Assembly: GCA_014925825.1 (NCBI GenBank)
Contig: JACGCK010000011.1
Coordinates: forward strand, 186,001-250,000
Origin: Pholiota molesta
Lineage: Eukaryota; Basidiomycota; Agaricomycetes; Agaricales; Strophariaceae
Reading direction: 5' to 3'
DNA: 64,000 bases
Notes under the pieces: generated by a model
The model's input: the letters and a program-made list of their open reading frames with translations, nothing else
Database searches by the model: none
Told to the model about the DNA's origin: nothing
Translations under genes and position numbers: made by a program
In this document: piece after piece, positions 34,918-45,214 of the stretch
How the letters are laid out: each line of letters opens with the position of its first letter
How positions within the stretch are numbered: position 1 is the first letter of the stretch

Positions 34918-37376
34918 ATGTTCCCCAAAGGCCCAAGGTTTGAGCCCATGAAAGGTAGCAGCTTCCTGCCTATCCACAGCGTCCACTGACCTTCCTCCAG
35001 TGCCGGATGTTCCCGCCCCCAATGCGTACACCATCCCACAAGGTCAGTTGACATCCGAACACAACACATGAACCTTCTCATATACTTCCGCCCATTTCAG
35101 AATCAGCACTGGACAGCTACAAGCGAGGCGCGTTCTTGGAGAAGGCCGATCGTTTCTCAAAGGACAAGCAGCCCGCAGAGTCCGGTGCGTACCCACAACC
35201 CCTGCCGTTGAACCATTCGCTAATCATGGGCATTCCAGCGCCCACGCACAAACCCTCTTCCAGCATAGCACATCCGACGAAACCCGTGCCGAACCAGTAC
35301 GCCACTGAACGCTACAATCTCTTGCAAAAGAAGGTCGATGAACTTGAGAAGGTCCACTTGGAAGGGAAGAAAGCAGTAAGATACCATCCGCTGATTCTTA
35401 AAGGCAACGTTAAACTTTTCATCACAGCACCAAGCAGAGCTCGAAAGATGCAAACAAGACCTTGCCGCATCTCAAAAACTCGCTACAGAACAAGCCGATC
35501 GCTGCGAGAAGCAGAAGAAACAGAACGCAATCCTAGAAGCTCGTTTGCAGGAACTGAAGAAAGCCAGCACATCCGAGCAGAGCGAACTGAAGGAGATTAA
35601 GCATAAACTACGACTACTGGAACTCGAGCGAGATAAACACTCTTCAAAACAACCAGAAATTCTCGAGTTGAAGAAGTCTCTTGCGACTTTGGAGGCCAAG
35701 CGGAAGGACGAGCTGAAGGAACGCGATCGTCGGATAGCCGAGCTCGAAAGGCTGGTTCAAGCGGAACAGAAGAAAAGAGAATCCTCCGAGAGCAAAGTCA
35801 AGGACTCGAGACGAGCTTTAGAGGAGGAAATACAAGCCCTCAAGGCTGCAAACAAAGAGTTAGAGGCTCGTATGCAAGACGCTCAAAATGAGTCTCGAGA
35901 GGCAAAGGACAAGCTAAGCCAGGTCGAAGATACTGTGGGCCATCGAGAAGCCGACCTCCTTCAGCAGCTCGAACAACATCGATCTCTTTTAGCGTCCGTC
36001 GCGCAGCAGTATGGCTCTCTCGCAACTCAGTCCGTGCAGGCAACAGTTCATCGTCGACTCAAGCTCGATTACGCAGCCCTTAGAATTCGGCAGCTCCGTC
36101 TCGAACGAAAACTCGCCAGCTCCGAGGGTCAGGTCGTCGAATTAACCAGCCTCTTCCGGCAGGTCAGAGAGGACAACGCTCTGCTTAGTCGTTCGCTTCA
36201 TGACGCACTGGAGGAGATCTCATTCTACGCCAACTTAGATGCTTCACCCTCTCCCGAGGTTGACAACGATTATGAAATACAGAAGGTCTTGGGAGAGATT
36301 TCTGGAAACATAGAGGAAGAAAATGCAGCAATAAACACCCTCGAGGCTAATGCAAATGCATGTGTATCAGAGTTCTATCGCTTAAAGAGTAGGGAACTTT
36401 GCCTGGCTGCTTCTGTCTTTGCCAAAGAAGAAGAGGACACCCGAGCGCTTGCTGAACAGCGATCATCGGATCTATCAAGTGCACTAGCCTCACATGAAGC
36501 AATCGCCAGTCGGCTGGAGTTTCTTCAGAAAGAGAAGATCGCCTCTGAAGAGAAATTGGCATTAGCTATCGCTGAGGCAGATAACCTCCGAACATCGACA
36601 GCCATCCTCGAGGCCCGGCTGACAGAGGCCCAGCAGGAACTTCATGATTCTGTTGCTCAACATGCAAACGACGTGAAGAAGGACAAGGATACCATACAGA
36701 GGCTATCTAGCACCGTGCAGAAAAGTCGAATTGCAGAAGAAGCTCTTCGTGAAGAAATTGACCAGTACACATTTTCCTTTCTGAATTTGTTCATAAACTC
36801 ACTTGATATAATTTGCAATGTAGATTGACGACAGAGTTGACGGAAGCTGAACGATTCCAAAAAGCGTACTACAGCCTCTGCGATGAAGTCGGCGCACTGC
36901 TCATTCGCAATGAAATTGCCGAAGGCGAAGCAGACCGTATCAGTAAATTCAACGCGGAGATTCTGGGCCACAACAATCCCGCGCAGAGAATCATGTACGT
37001 GGATCGCATCCGCCGCGAATTGGCCGAAGCCAAACATGTAAGCGCCGCCACTTTCTAAATTCAAAACTTGTTCTAACGTATGTCCTAGAAAATCGGCCTC
37101 CTGACTAAGGAGCAAGAGGACGCCGCCGCTGTGAACGACGCTCTGCAGAATGAGATAGACATGTATAAATCTGTCCAGGTTCCGTTGGACAGCAAGCCCC
37201 GGACAAACATCACCCGTATTGGACGCGCGCCTCTGGTCAACCTCGCGGCTAGTATGAATGCCAGCATACAGCCTGCCTCGCATCCCGTCTATGGAAAGGG
37301 GTCGTATATGTCGGGGAAACCTGTGCTCGAAGTGATCAAGGATGGAGATATGACAACGGATGAACTGCTGTTTTAA
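34918..37376 (+). CDS. HMMR-like coiled-coil protein
   Basis: The first small exons give MFPKGPRFEPMK, VPDVPAPNAYTIPQ and ESALDSYKRGAFLEKADRFS. This is close in order to the N-terminal motif of hyaluronan-mediated motility receptor (HMMR) proteins: a FPKGPRF-like box, a proline-rich AY/D box and a conserved KxxRF. Then about 500 residues of almost unbroken heptad coiled coil follow (LRLLELERDKHSSKQ, KKRESSESKVKDSRRALEEE). Near the end, LGHNNPAQRIMYVDRIRREL resembles the conserved C-terminal block of HMMR and centrosomal relatives. The tail is basic and ends GDMTTDELLF-stop. Animal HMMR binds microtubules and acts at spindle poles, so a cytoskeletal role is inferred, not shown. About six introns; no frame break. 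Confidence 0.72.
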
Positions 37377-37629
37377 TATCTTTACAGTAAAAGTGCCATT
37401 TTATATACCCTCTTCGATATTTATCTCGCCTTATGTACACTTTTTTTATTCGCACTTTCCTGTATATATCTGCTTATTTTTTATTTTGTTTTCCGTCTCC
37501 TTGATGTTTCGTTGAACGTTCAACGCAAACTTGCCAGTGGTCGTTAACTCGGAAAATTGTCACGTGAAAGTGTTGGTATCCAATTTGGAATTGACGCGCA
37601 TTCGCGTTCTACTCCTGCCATACTGCGCC

Positions 37630-38630
37630 ATGCCTAGCCTTGCTACGAAGCCCAAAAATTGTAACTATCTATTCAATCTTCATATACCACCATAATCTAA
37701 CAACATTCTAGCCGTGCCGACTCCCTTGAAGGCGTATCTTGTCTTCTATAATGTCGCCTCCGCTCTCGGATGGGGCTACGTGCTTTTCCTCACTCTAACG
37801 CACATCTTCAATCTTGATGGCAAGTCAGATGCTATCGCAGCAGCCCACGCGAAGACAGCGACGTCGGTGATTTCTCGTTTTCTGTCGTCGTTGTCTTTAC
37901 CCAAGATCACCAAATACAGTGGCAGTTTCGAATCGCAGCTGCCGCACTACCTGCAGCCCGTGTACCGGCGCACGGAGACCACGTTCGCGCGTGTGGGCGT
38001 CACGACCGCGTTTGTACAGTCCTTCGCCATTTTGGAAGTTGTGCATGTGCTGCTGCGATGGGTGAGGAGCCCGCTGCAGACCACCGCGATGCAAGTTGCC
38101 AGCAGGTTATTTTTGGTGTGGGGTATTGCGGAACAATTCCCTGAGGTATGTTTTTTCTCTGGACTACCTCTGCCCGCCCTTATCTATATCTGAATCTATA
38201 GGTCGTTCCAACCCCTTGTACACGAGCATGGTATTGGCTTGGTCAACTACCGAGATCATCCGATACTCCTTCTACGCGTTCAACCTTGTCGGAATGAACC
38301 CTTATGTCCTTCTCTGGCTACGTTATACCTCTTTCTACATCCTCTACCCACTCGGCGCGGGTTCGGAAGCTTTCCTAATCTACGCGACTCTTCCTTCATC
38401 CCCCCTTGTCCCAGGCTGGCAGGCATGGTTCCAGGGCATGTGGAAGCCTACCGACTATGCTCGGGTGTCTTGTTCCTTATCTGGTGGCCAGGTATGATGA
38501 TTTATCACATGTTGTATTTACGCCTAGCTGACATTTCTGCCTAGGTCTCTACGTCATGTACACATACATGATCTCTCAGAGGCGTAAAGTCATTGGCAAA
38601 TCAGCGGGCAAGACTCTCAAGACAAATTAA
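37630..38630 (+). CDS. PHS1: Very-long-chain 3-hydroxyacyl-CoA dehydratase Phs1 (HACD/PTPLA)
   Basis: Phs1 is the ER dehydratase of the fatty-acid elongation cycle. MPSLATKPKN joins an exon starting SVPTPLKAYLVFYNVASALG. Further conserved blocks are TTFARVGVTTAFVQSFAILE, HVLLRWVRSPLQTTAMQVAS, RLFLVWGIAEQFPE, SNPLYTSMVLAWSTTEIIRY and FYILYPLGAGSEAFLIY. The YPLGAGSE segment carries the catalytic Tyr-Glu pair. The C-terminus GVLFLIWWPG / LYVMYTYMISQRRKVIGKSA has the basic ER-retention-like tail. The frame is off by one base at the intron junction near 38203 and again near 38464 (three G where four are expected). Both look like single-base deletions. The gene is essential in yeast, so sequence error is more likely than loss. 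Confidence 0.88.
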
Positions 38631-38712
38631 TATTACTCTTCTCGAAGACAAAGCAAAAACAATCTTCTCGGATATAATATCATGCCCAGTCCTCACTCCT
38701 ACAGACGTTCGA

Positions 38713-40814
38713 TCACTTATTATTGACGCTCGGAGAAAATCCTATCCGAGCGCCATTCGAATAGTCAAAAGTTGAATACCCTGATGATTGTCAATGAAAT
38801 CAGTATCGATGTCCAGCGGCGACATTAATTGACAAACATGATTTTAGGAATTCGTCGCCTGGATAAGGTTCTCAGAATGATATATAGATACGGAAGATGT
38901 AGGCTCTGACCTATGATAGCAAGGTTGGATGGAAATCCTTCCCCAAGTGATAATATGCCTCCAACGCAATTCCTGGATACATGAAGCAGTTGTTAGTTCA
39001 TTTGCAAGCCCATTCGATCAGTGACATACGGAGAATCAGCAGCAGTTCGACCTGTATCGATAAAACTTGTGAGCCTTTTGTCAACAGTTTTTGCGATGCA
39101 CCGACCCATATTAAAGTCAGCCATATTCAAAGGGAAATTGATGCCCCCAAATGCCATTGAGACTGAAAAACTGGCATCACAGGGATATGTGAAAAATTCT
39201 ACACAAGCCGATGGTCAAGAAGCATGTACGCAGCATTATAAATCGAAAATAAGCTACCTGGTCCGTATTCAGTGGCTTGTCGTCCACCGGGGACCTGAAA
39301 ACAATTGAGAGACATTCAGAAAGTTCTGGGGCTCACCCGATTCGACGAACCATATCATAGAATCGTTTTGCGACAATGTCTGGCACGTATATCAAGGTGG
39401 TGCCGGTATCGATAGCCTGGAAGGAATTAGTGTACATATCAATGGCTGAAGGAGCGAGAAAAAGCTCACGGCAATAACACTGGTTGAAGGCGACGTTGTG
39501 TCGTTAACAGACAAGCTGTCCAATGACACGGCCCAATATGTCTGGTGATATACAGACTAGTAAGTCGCCATTACACTAACCGAACCTATTTACTGACTTT
39601 TGATATTACCGGAACCCAAGAAATAGGGCCCGTCGTCATGTCATGGTTTATGCATCCAAAGCATACCTACAGAACCCGAGAATAAATATGAGCTTAAAGG
39701 TGCCAACGCCGACCCAAGCCAAATGAATGTATAAACACCTCTGAGCCGGTCTCTTGTCCTCGCGTCATATGCACAGAGAACACCGGCGCCGCTACTTGCT
39801 TTTCGCGGATCAGGTTCTCGAAGAACGTAGGCTGTTGCGACGCAGAGATGGAGCTAAACGCGAGGCCAAGCAGTCCGCTGTTGGGGTACCCATTGAAGTC
39901 GTCCGACGCGCTCGTCACCGCGCCAAATGCTTGCTTTTGAACGGATAGGCCTTGGACGGAAACAACGTCCTCAGCGAGGATAGCGGATACCTCGCCAGAG
40001 CCCTGGGGTAGGAAGTTAGTGAAACTCTGCATGCCACATCCCCTTGGCTGGAAGAAACACCGGCTCTAAAAGACCTACATAAGCAATCTCGAATTTGGTG
40101 CCCTTATCCTGGAACGATGCGCTTGCTTTCTCATCGAACTGCTTGTTCGAGCACGTCGCACAGTTCACGGGCAACCAAAGGTCTGCCGATCCAGTATCGA
40201 CGTCTACTGTCAACTCCTGCGGCGGCGTCCCGATCTGGATGGGGCCGTAATACAGGATATCAAGCCCACCCTCGACCATGTCCTGCATGGCCATCTTCGC
40301 TGTCCCCGAGGTGACGACGATCGGCGGCATGGTTAAATGCACCTCATCTGCAGCTGCGCTGTTGGATAAAGTCCTTTCATCCGCCAGGATGGGCGTTCTG
40401 AATCCGAGCCATGCAGTTCGGGCTCATATGCGAATTGCTTAGGCAGCGCGTGAAGTCCTTCTAGGATCTTGGCCGCAGGTTGGTATTTTATGAGGAGGGC
40501 CTGCAGCTCTGATTTCTATGGATAGGTTATTAACAAGTAGCGCAGATGGGTATATAATATGTTTTTGAAAACTCTTACAGCGTAAGTGGGGTTGAAGAGA
40601 GCAGTGCCATTGTTGAGGAGAACCGTAGAATTTTTGCTGTCCCTTGACCAGGCCGCTCGACGTCTGATAGGGAAATAAAGGAGCCTGGTGCGTGCTTCAA
40701 GTGTGATTTCGGGTTGGAAGACGCTAAGGTGCTCGGAATGGCGAGCCCCGTGCACACATCACCTGCTGTGTATATGAGGCCCAGAATGAGGAAGATACCA
40801 AGTCTATGTAGCAT
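38713..40814 (-). CDS. Secreted pepsin-like aspartic protease (A1 family)
   Basis: The start at 40814 encodes a signal peptide (MLHRLGIFLILGLIYTAGDV). The propeptide contains KSELQALLIKYQPAAKILEG. The catalytic domain begins near DILYYGPIQIGTPPQELTVD, with the first active site VDTGSADLWLP and a nearby CATC pair. The second active site is AIDTGTTLIYVP (about 39400). NSGLLGLAFSSISASQQPTF, FFTYPCDASFSVSMAFGG, NCVGGILSLGEGFPSNLAII, GDEFLKS-W-YSTFDYSNGA and RIGFSPSVNNK-stop complete the fold. The Trp codon after FLKS is split by the last intron. Many introns occur. Between the propeptide and ADERTLSNSAAADEVHLT the frame is off by one base near 40415, another apparent single-base deletion. It is a degradative extracellular or vacuolar protease by family. 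Confidence 0.88.
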
Positions 40815-41577
40815 AGTAGATGTGGCCGTGAGGCCGTTTACAACAGACGACTCTGATTCAGACGAGGGGACCGAAGAGACACGCACATTCTGGCCTGACT
40901 GGGCCGCGCAAGGGGACTTTTCTACAAGTGTTTATTTTACTGCTTGTCACTTTGAGTTTAATGGATTTCAAAAGCGGCGTCTAGAAAGTAGTCCTAATTA
41001 ATATGCAAAACTACAGTGAGTGAGACGGTCAGACGCCGGCTAATAAGGAGATTTGAAAATTATAGGGGCATCTTATATCCCGGCGCCTGGGCAGAGGTAT
41101 GTGAGAAATTCAAAAATCATGGCGCCCAGGAATAGGTAAGCACAGCTTGATATGAGCTGAGAGCTGTGCATATCGAAGTGGGATTCGGGATAGGGTGATT
41201 GCAGCGGATCAGCACTGCAGTGGCCGATGACGTAAGAAATAAGTGCACGTGATACTCCAGAAAGTTCCTGCGCGAACGAGACATGGTTCATGCTACGGTG
41301 ACGGTGAATAGACTAACACCGCCTTCTTTTACATTCATTATAGCACCTGCGTTCATCCTGCATTCACGCCGTTCCATACGTCGCAGACGAAACATTCAGC
41401 TGAACGGCGCCCAACCGCACGCTCCAGGATCATCCCCGGATCCGTGTCCCATCCGCGCTATATATTCGTTTCCGCTCTGCGTTGGGCTTTCTGTCGCCGT
41501 CTTATCCATCGCATCGCATCCTTCCCCATTCACACATCCAACCGACCAGCTAATCCAACTGACCCGACCACGTACCT
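40815..41577. promoter_or_regulatory. Divergent intergenic region
   Basis: About 760 bases lie between the protease start and the next plus-strand gene. The right part is pyrimidine-rich (tatattcgtttccgctctgc and following), as in fungal core promoters. A short TACGTC/GACGTA pair occurs. No coding sequence is convincing. Confidence 0.4.
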
Positions 41578-42700
41578 ATGGCCTCCTGCCAGACCTGGAC
41601 GTCCTCCACGCACATCCGCCACCCGTGGTTCGACGCCGCTGTCATGAAGCGCAAGCACCGCGACGTCGACCCCGACACGGACGCGGACGCCTCCTCCTCC
41701 TCGTCCTCCGTCTCGTCCTCCAACTCCCACCCCGCGTCGAGCGCGGGCGCTAACGGCGCGCCGCCCAACAGCCCCCGGACGCCCGCGCGCGGCACGCACC
41801 CCGCCAAGCGCCGCCGGTGCAGCAGCACGCTCGAGCACGGGCTCGCACACCTCTCGCTCGGCAACGGCGCCGGTGCTGCGCCGCCCGCCGCCTTCGCCCG
41901 CGATGCGCATCCGCCCTCACATCTACATACGACGACGGGTCCGCACGCCAACGCCACCACGCATGCGGCGTACCCGCGCGTGGAGGAGGTGCCTCTGCCC
42001 GCGCCCCTCCCTATGGTCGTCACCCGCAGTGGGGAGGGTATCAGTAGGGGCTTAGAAAGTGCTCCGGGGAGCGGGTGCACGAGCCCTATGGCGGTCGATC
42101 TCGAGATGTTCGCGTCTCCGCCGCCGCCACCGCCACAGCAGCAACAGCACATGTATGTTGTCGAGGAAGCGGAGACAGAGGAGCTAGAGGGGCGCGCCCC
42201 AGAGGTGAAGATGGGCGTGGTGTCTTGGTACGAGCCAGAGCCTGACCGTACGTGTCTACTGCCTGTCGCCTACAGTTTTCGGCTCATATCATGGCAAGCG
42301 ATGCTGACCTTGTTATTCATAATTTTCCTTGCCAGGTATCGTGATTACCGACCTAGAATCCTTCACGCAGGAAGCGGAGGAGGAGGAGGAGGAGGCGGCG
42401 CGCGTGCAATTGAGTATTAATGAGGCGCTCCTCGCGCGCATCCGGCGGCAGCGCGCAGCTGGGGAGACGTCACTTACTTCATCATCCACATCGGCGGCTA
42501 CGAGCACGAACCAGGCACTTGTATTATTCAAGCCACTTCCATTAAGTGATACAGAACTAGAAAAGGTAAATAACGCGCAGGCGAAGCAACGGGAACGCGC
42601 AGTGGCGGAGGCAGAACGGACGCGGAAGGCGAGAGGGGTGGAATTGGAGCAGAGGGGATCGATGGCAAGGGACGAGGATGCCATGGATATCGAACCATAG
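41578..42700 (+). CDS. Uncharacterised low-complexity protein
   Basis: The sequence is GC-rich (third-position G/C) and low in complexity: poly-Ser after MKRKHRDVDPDTDADA, a basic KRRR box (likely nuclear signal), poly-Pro/Gln (PPPPPPQQQQ) and acidic runs. One intron (donor gtacgtgtc near 42249, acceptor ccag near 42336) joins EPEPD to RIVITDLESFTQEAEEEEEE. The last exon has AARVQLSINEALLARIRRQR and ALVLFKPLPL, the only blocks that look constrained. I do not recognise a domain. Translation may start at 41578 or at the inner ATG at 41644 (MKRKHRD). Probably nuclear; no function is assigned. Confidence 0.7.
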
Positions 42701-42900
42701 TCGGTAGATAACTTAGCGATGGAATTTTTAAAAAGGATTTAATGTTTGAGGTGGGATCCTGAATACGGTGGTGAAGGTGAATGTAAAAGTAAAAAACAAA
42801 GTAGCACAAAGTCAAAGCAAAAGAAGCGCTTCAACATGCGTCAACGCGAAATAAATCAGTCAGTATACCCATGTCCGTTTGTGTTTGATATTGGTCGCGA

Positions 42901-44004
42901 TCAGGGATTGGAGGGGCCCGCGCCTCCGAACTGGATAATCTCCTCCGCGCGGCGCTGGATGTCCGCGTCCGGGTAGAGCGCGTAGTTGAAGTGCGGGTGG
43001 TGGTGGCGCGCGTGGGCGTGCGGGTGCGGGACGTGGTGCATCTGCACGCCGGCGGTGACCGAAGCGGCGGGATAGGGCGAGCTCAGCGTGATCGGGGCAG
43101 AGTTCATGGTGCCCTTGGAGAGGTGGTGCTGCGGGGGGTGGTTGCGTGAATGCTGTTGTTGTTGATGGTGTTGTTGCTGTTGCTGGTGTTGGTGCTGGGG
43201 ATTGTGCTGCTGCTGCTGGTGTTGGTGTTGGTGGTGCTGGTGTTGCTGCTGCTGGGGATTATGCTGCTGTTGGTGTTGCTGCTGCTGGTGATGCTGGTGG
43301 CTTTGCTGCTGTTGATGCAGCTGATGCGTCGCCTGGATTTGATGCTGCTGCTGGTGATGGTGATCGTGGCTCTGCTGTTGCTGCTGCTGTGTTGCTGTTG
43401 CTGCTGCTGCTGCTGCTGCGCATAGAGAGGCGGCGTCTGCCTCTGTTGGAGCTGGGGCGGCGGGGGCGGAGTGTGCGTGGCGAGGCTCTGGAATGGAGAC
43501 CGCGAATAGGCAATGTTGACGAGAGGCTGCTGCATGAAGGGGCGCGCGGGCGGGGCCGGGGGCGAGGGCATAGGGGAGGGCTCGTGCTCTGCGTCGGGGG
43601 TGAGGTGGTCGTCGTCCATGTCGTGGTCGGCGTCTGCGCCGGAGGGCCCGTCTTGGGGGTGGGCGGCCCTGGCGGCGATCTCCTCTGCGGTCAGGAAGCG
43701 GCCGCCGGGGCCGCGGGGGCGTCGCATGGCATGCTTGTGGCGCGACTCGTGGAGATAGGGCTGTGGGGGTGAGCAGGGGGCATTGGAGAGGGGCGTCAGC
43801 GTACCTTGCGCTGCCTGGAGAGACGATGGACCTCCTCGAGCCGGGTGCGGGCGACCCTGCGTTTGAGGATGCGGAAGTACTGCTTTGCATTGACGTAGAG
43901 GGGCTCTCGTCGATGGGCTGTGGGAGGTCGTGCTGGTATCTGTCGAAGAAGGCGGGGAAGAGGGCGTGCTGATCTGGATCTCGCTCGGATGTCTCGTTCT
44001 GCAT
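42901..44004 (-). CDS. HAP2: CCAAT-binding factor subunit Hap2 (NF-YA), Gln/His-rich
   Basis: Hap2 is the DNA-contacting subunit of the HAP/NF-Y complex. The start at 44004 gives MQNETSERDPDQHALFPAFF and DRYQHDLPQPIDE. The core motif then reads EPLYVNAKQYFRILKRRVAR, TRLEEVHRLSRQRK and, after an intron, PYLHESRHKHAMRRPRGPGG, RFLTAEEIAA. Both the subunit-interaction helix and the DNA-binding helix are complete. Two places need a frame shift by one missing base: between IDE and PLYV (near 43914), and inside the poly-Gln tract (near 43405). Past the tract the frame continues as a long Gln/His region, then SAPITLSSPYPAASVTAG and the end QRRAEEIIQFGGAGPSNP-stop. Single-base deletion in repeats is likely. 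It shares a 78-bp divergent promoter with THO1. Confidence 0.9.
   Translation of the reverse strand: MQNETSERDPDQHALFPAFFDRYQHDLPQPIDESPSTSMQSSTSASSNAGSPAPGSRRSIVSPGSARYADAPLQCPLLTPTALSPRVAPQACHATPPRPRRPLPDRRGDRRQGRPPPRRALRRRRRPRHGRRPPHPRRRARALPYALAPGPARAPLHAAASRQHCLFAVSIPEPRHAHSAPAAPAPTEADAASLCAAAAAAATATQQQQQQSHDHHHQQQHQIQATHQLHQQQQSHQHHQQQQHQQQHNPQQQQHQHHQHQHQQQQHNPQHQHQQQQQHHQQQQHSRNHPPQHHLSKGTMNSAPITLSSPYPAASVTAGVQMHHVPHPHAHARHHHPHFNYALYPDADIQRRAEEIIQFGGAGPSNP
43148..43430 (-). repeat. CAG/CAC/CAA trinucleotide tract encoding poly-Gln/His
   Basis: About 280 bases of imperfect CAG, CAA, CAC and CAT codons (minus strand) encode alternating Gln and His runs in the C-terminal half of Hap2. 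The purest part is GCAGCAGCAGCAGCAGCAGC near 43410. Such tracts are prone to slippage. They are also common activation or aggregation-prone segments in fungal regulators. Confidence 0.9.
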
Positions 44005-44082
44005 GGCAGCAACTCCAGCGATTGGCCACTCCCTGCCATTGGCTCCCCTACCGTCACGGTCACACCCCTCCCACACCCCACC
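44005..44082. promoter_or_regulatory. Bidirectional HAP2-THO1 promoter with two CCAAT boxes
   Basis: Two ATTGG pentamers at 44021-44025 and 44038-44042 (CCAAT on the HAP2 strand) lie within the 78 bases between the two start codons. CCAAT is the binding site of the complex that contains Hap2. Autoregulation is inferred. The boxes are so near the ATG that part of this segment may be transcribed leader. Confidence 0.5.
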
Positions 44083-44908
44083 ATGGACGCGAAGCTCAAG
44101 GCCCTCAAGGTCGCAGACCTCAAGGCCGTCCTCGCCGCCGCACACGTCCACGTCCCCGCAAAGGCCACCAAGCCGGACCTCATCGCCCGCATCCAGGCCA
44201 GCCAGCCCGCCCTCGCCGCCTACGCCGCCCTCTACCCCCCGGACGACCTCCTCGCCCCGCCCGAAGAGTGCGTGTTCTTTTTCCTCTCCGCGCCCCCGCT
44301 CACCGTCTACAGAGTCGACTGGAGCGTCGAGCAGCCGAGCCCGCCACCGAGCCCGCGCCTGCCCCGCCGCCGCCCCCGTCGCTGCTGCCCCCGCCGCGCC
44401 CCCAAGCCCGCCCCCGCTCCCGCAGGGACACCCACCCGGCCGACCCCACTGCCGACACGCTGATGCACCAGCCGCAGACGTCGACTCCGAGCTCGAGAGG
44501 CGCAGGCAGCGTGCCGCCCGCTTCGGCATTCCGTCGTCGAGCCCAAGCCTGAGCCCCAGCCAAGAAAAGGGCTGCCAAACCCGCCCGCGCGCCGTCGCCC
44601 ACCAAGGGCGCCGTGGGCATAGTACGTCGTCTCTTCCCCTCGTTTTCAGTCGCTCATCCAATGCATAGGACCCGAAGAAGCTCGAGGAGCGCGCTGCCCG
44701 CTTCGGCCTCAAGCCTGCCCAGCCCGCTGCCGCCGCCGCGGACGCCGCCCCCAACTCGAGGAAACGCGCTGCACCGGCCCTAGAGCAGGTCGACGCAGAG
44801 GAGCTCGAGAGGCGCAAAAAGCGCGCAGAGCGCTTCGGTGTACCCGTACGTCCGTTCCCTCGTGTTTTCGCTCTTCCATGCTCAACACCTCCCCAGACTA
44901 AACCTTAA
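44083..44908 (+). CDS. THO1: SAP-domain RNA-binding protein Tho1/SARNP
   Basis: MDAKLKALKVADLKAVLAAA with the following KATKPDLIARIQA is a SAP domain (residues about 1-40). A GT-AG intron joins APPEE to VDWSVEQ. Further on are the repeated signature ELERRRQRAARFGIP, LEERAARFGLKPAQ and ELERRKKRAERFGVP, each the short charged helix plus RFG that defines Tho1/SARNP/CIP29. This protein couples transcription to mRNA packaging and export with THO and the helicase Sub2. A last 3' exon gives TKP-stop at 44908. Keeping the family pattern needs four single-base shifts (about 44335, 44460, 44532, 44563), all in very GC-rich sequence and all as if a base were missing. That makes the middle of the protein uncertain. 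Confidence 0.78.
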
Positions 44909-45214
44909 TATACCTCGTTGTATGCACGCGTATTCCATCCGCATTGTGTTACCACATGTACCCGTTATTGCTAATCAATACTGCTTGTCTTGCCGCCTTC
45001 TGCCCACCATGTATTCGTTTTGCGCCTCTCCACCGCCACTGAGACTTGACTCGGAGTAATAATACGACCATCATGTGACCGGTACTCGCGAACTCACGTA
45101 TGGCAATGGAAGGACGGTGATTGTGGAACAGCCAGCGTACCCTTGACCCTACCCACAAGCCTCCTCTCTCCTATTTATTGGACGCCCCCACAGCCTACCC
45201 TCCTACATATTGAA
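44909..45214. promoter_or_regulatory. Upstream region of the PP2C gene
   Basis: This 306-base gap follows the THO1 stop. It includes an AT-richer zone and the segment cctatttattggacgcc (about 45170-45187), which could serve as a TATA-like core promoter. No gene was found. Confidence 0.4.

Noticed and set aside
37630..38630. PHS1 as a pseudogene
   Set aside because: All family blocks are conserved and the two breaks are one missing base each. The gene is essential in yeast and similar losses recur in other housekeeping genes, so sequence error is the better reading.
38713..38850. Protease truncated after GDEFLKS
   Set aside because: An intron splitting the Trp codon (t|gg) leads to YSTFDYSNGARIGFSPSVNN, the normal C-terminus, so it is not truncated.
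41530..42152. Long antisense frames opposite the low-complexity gene at 41578
   Set aside because: Arg/Gly/Ala-rich translations typical of the complement of GC-rich coding DNA; no start context, motif or splice support.
42901..44817. A 638-codon open frame running through HAP2 into the THO1 locus on the minus strand
   Set aside because: GC-rich sequence keeps this frame open by chance. Only its 3' part, downstream of the poly-Gln slip, belongs to HAP2; the rest is antisense to THO1 and lacks motifs.
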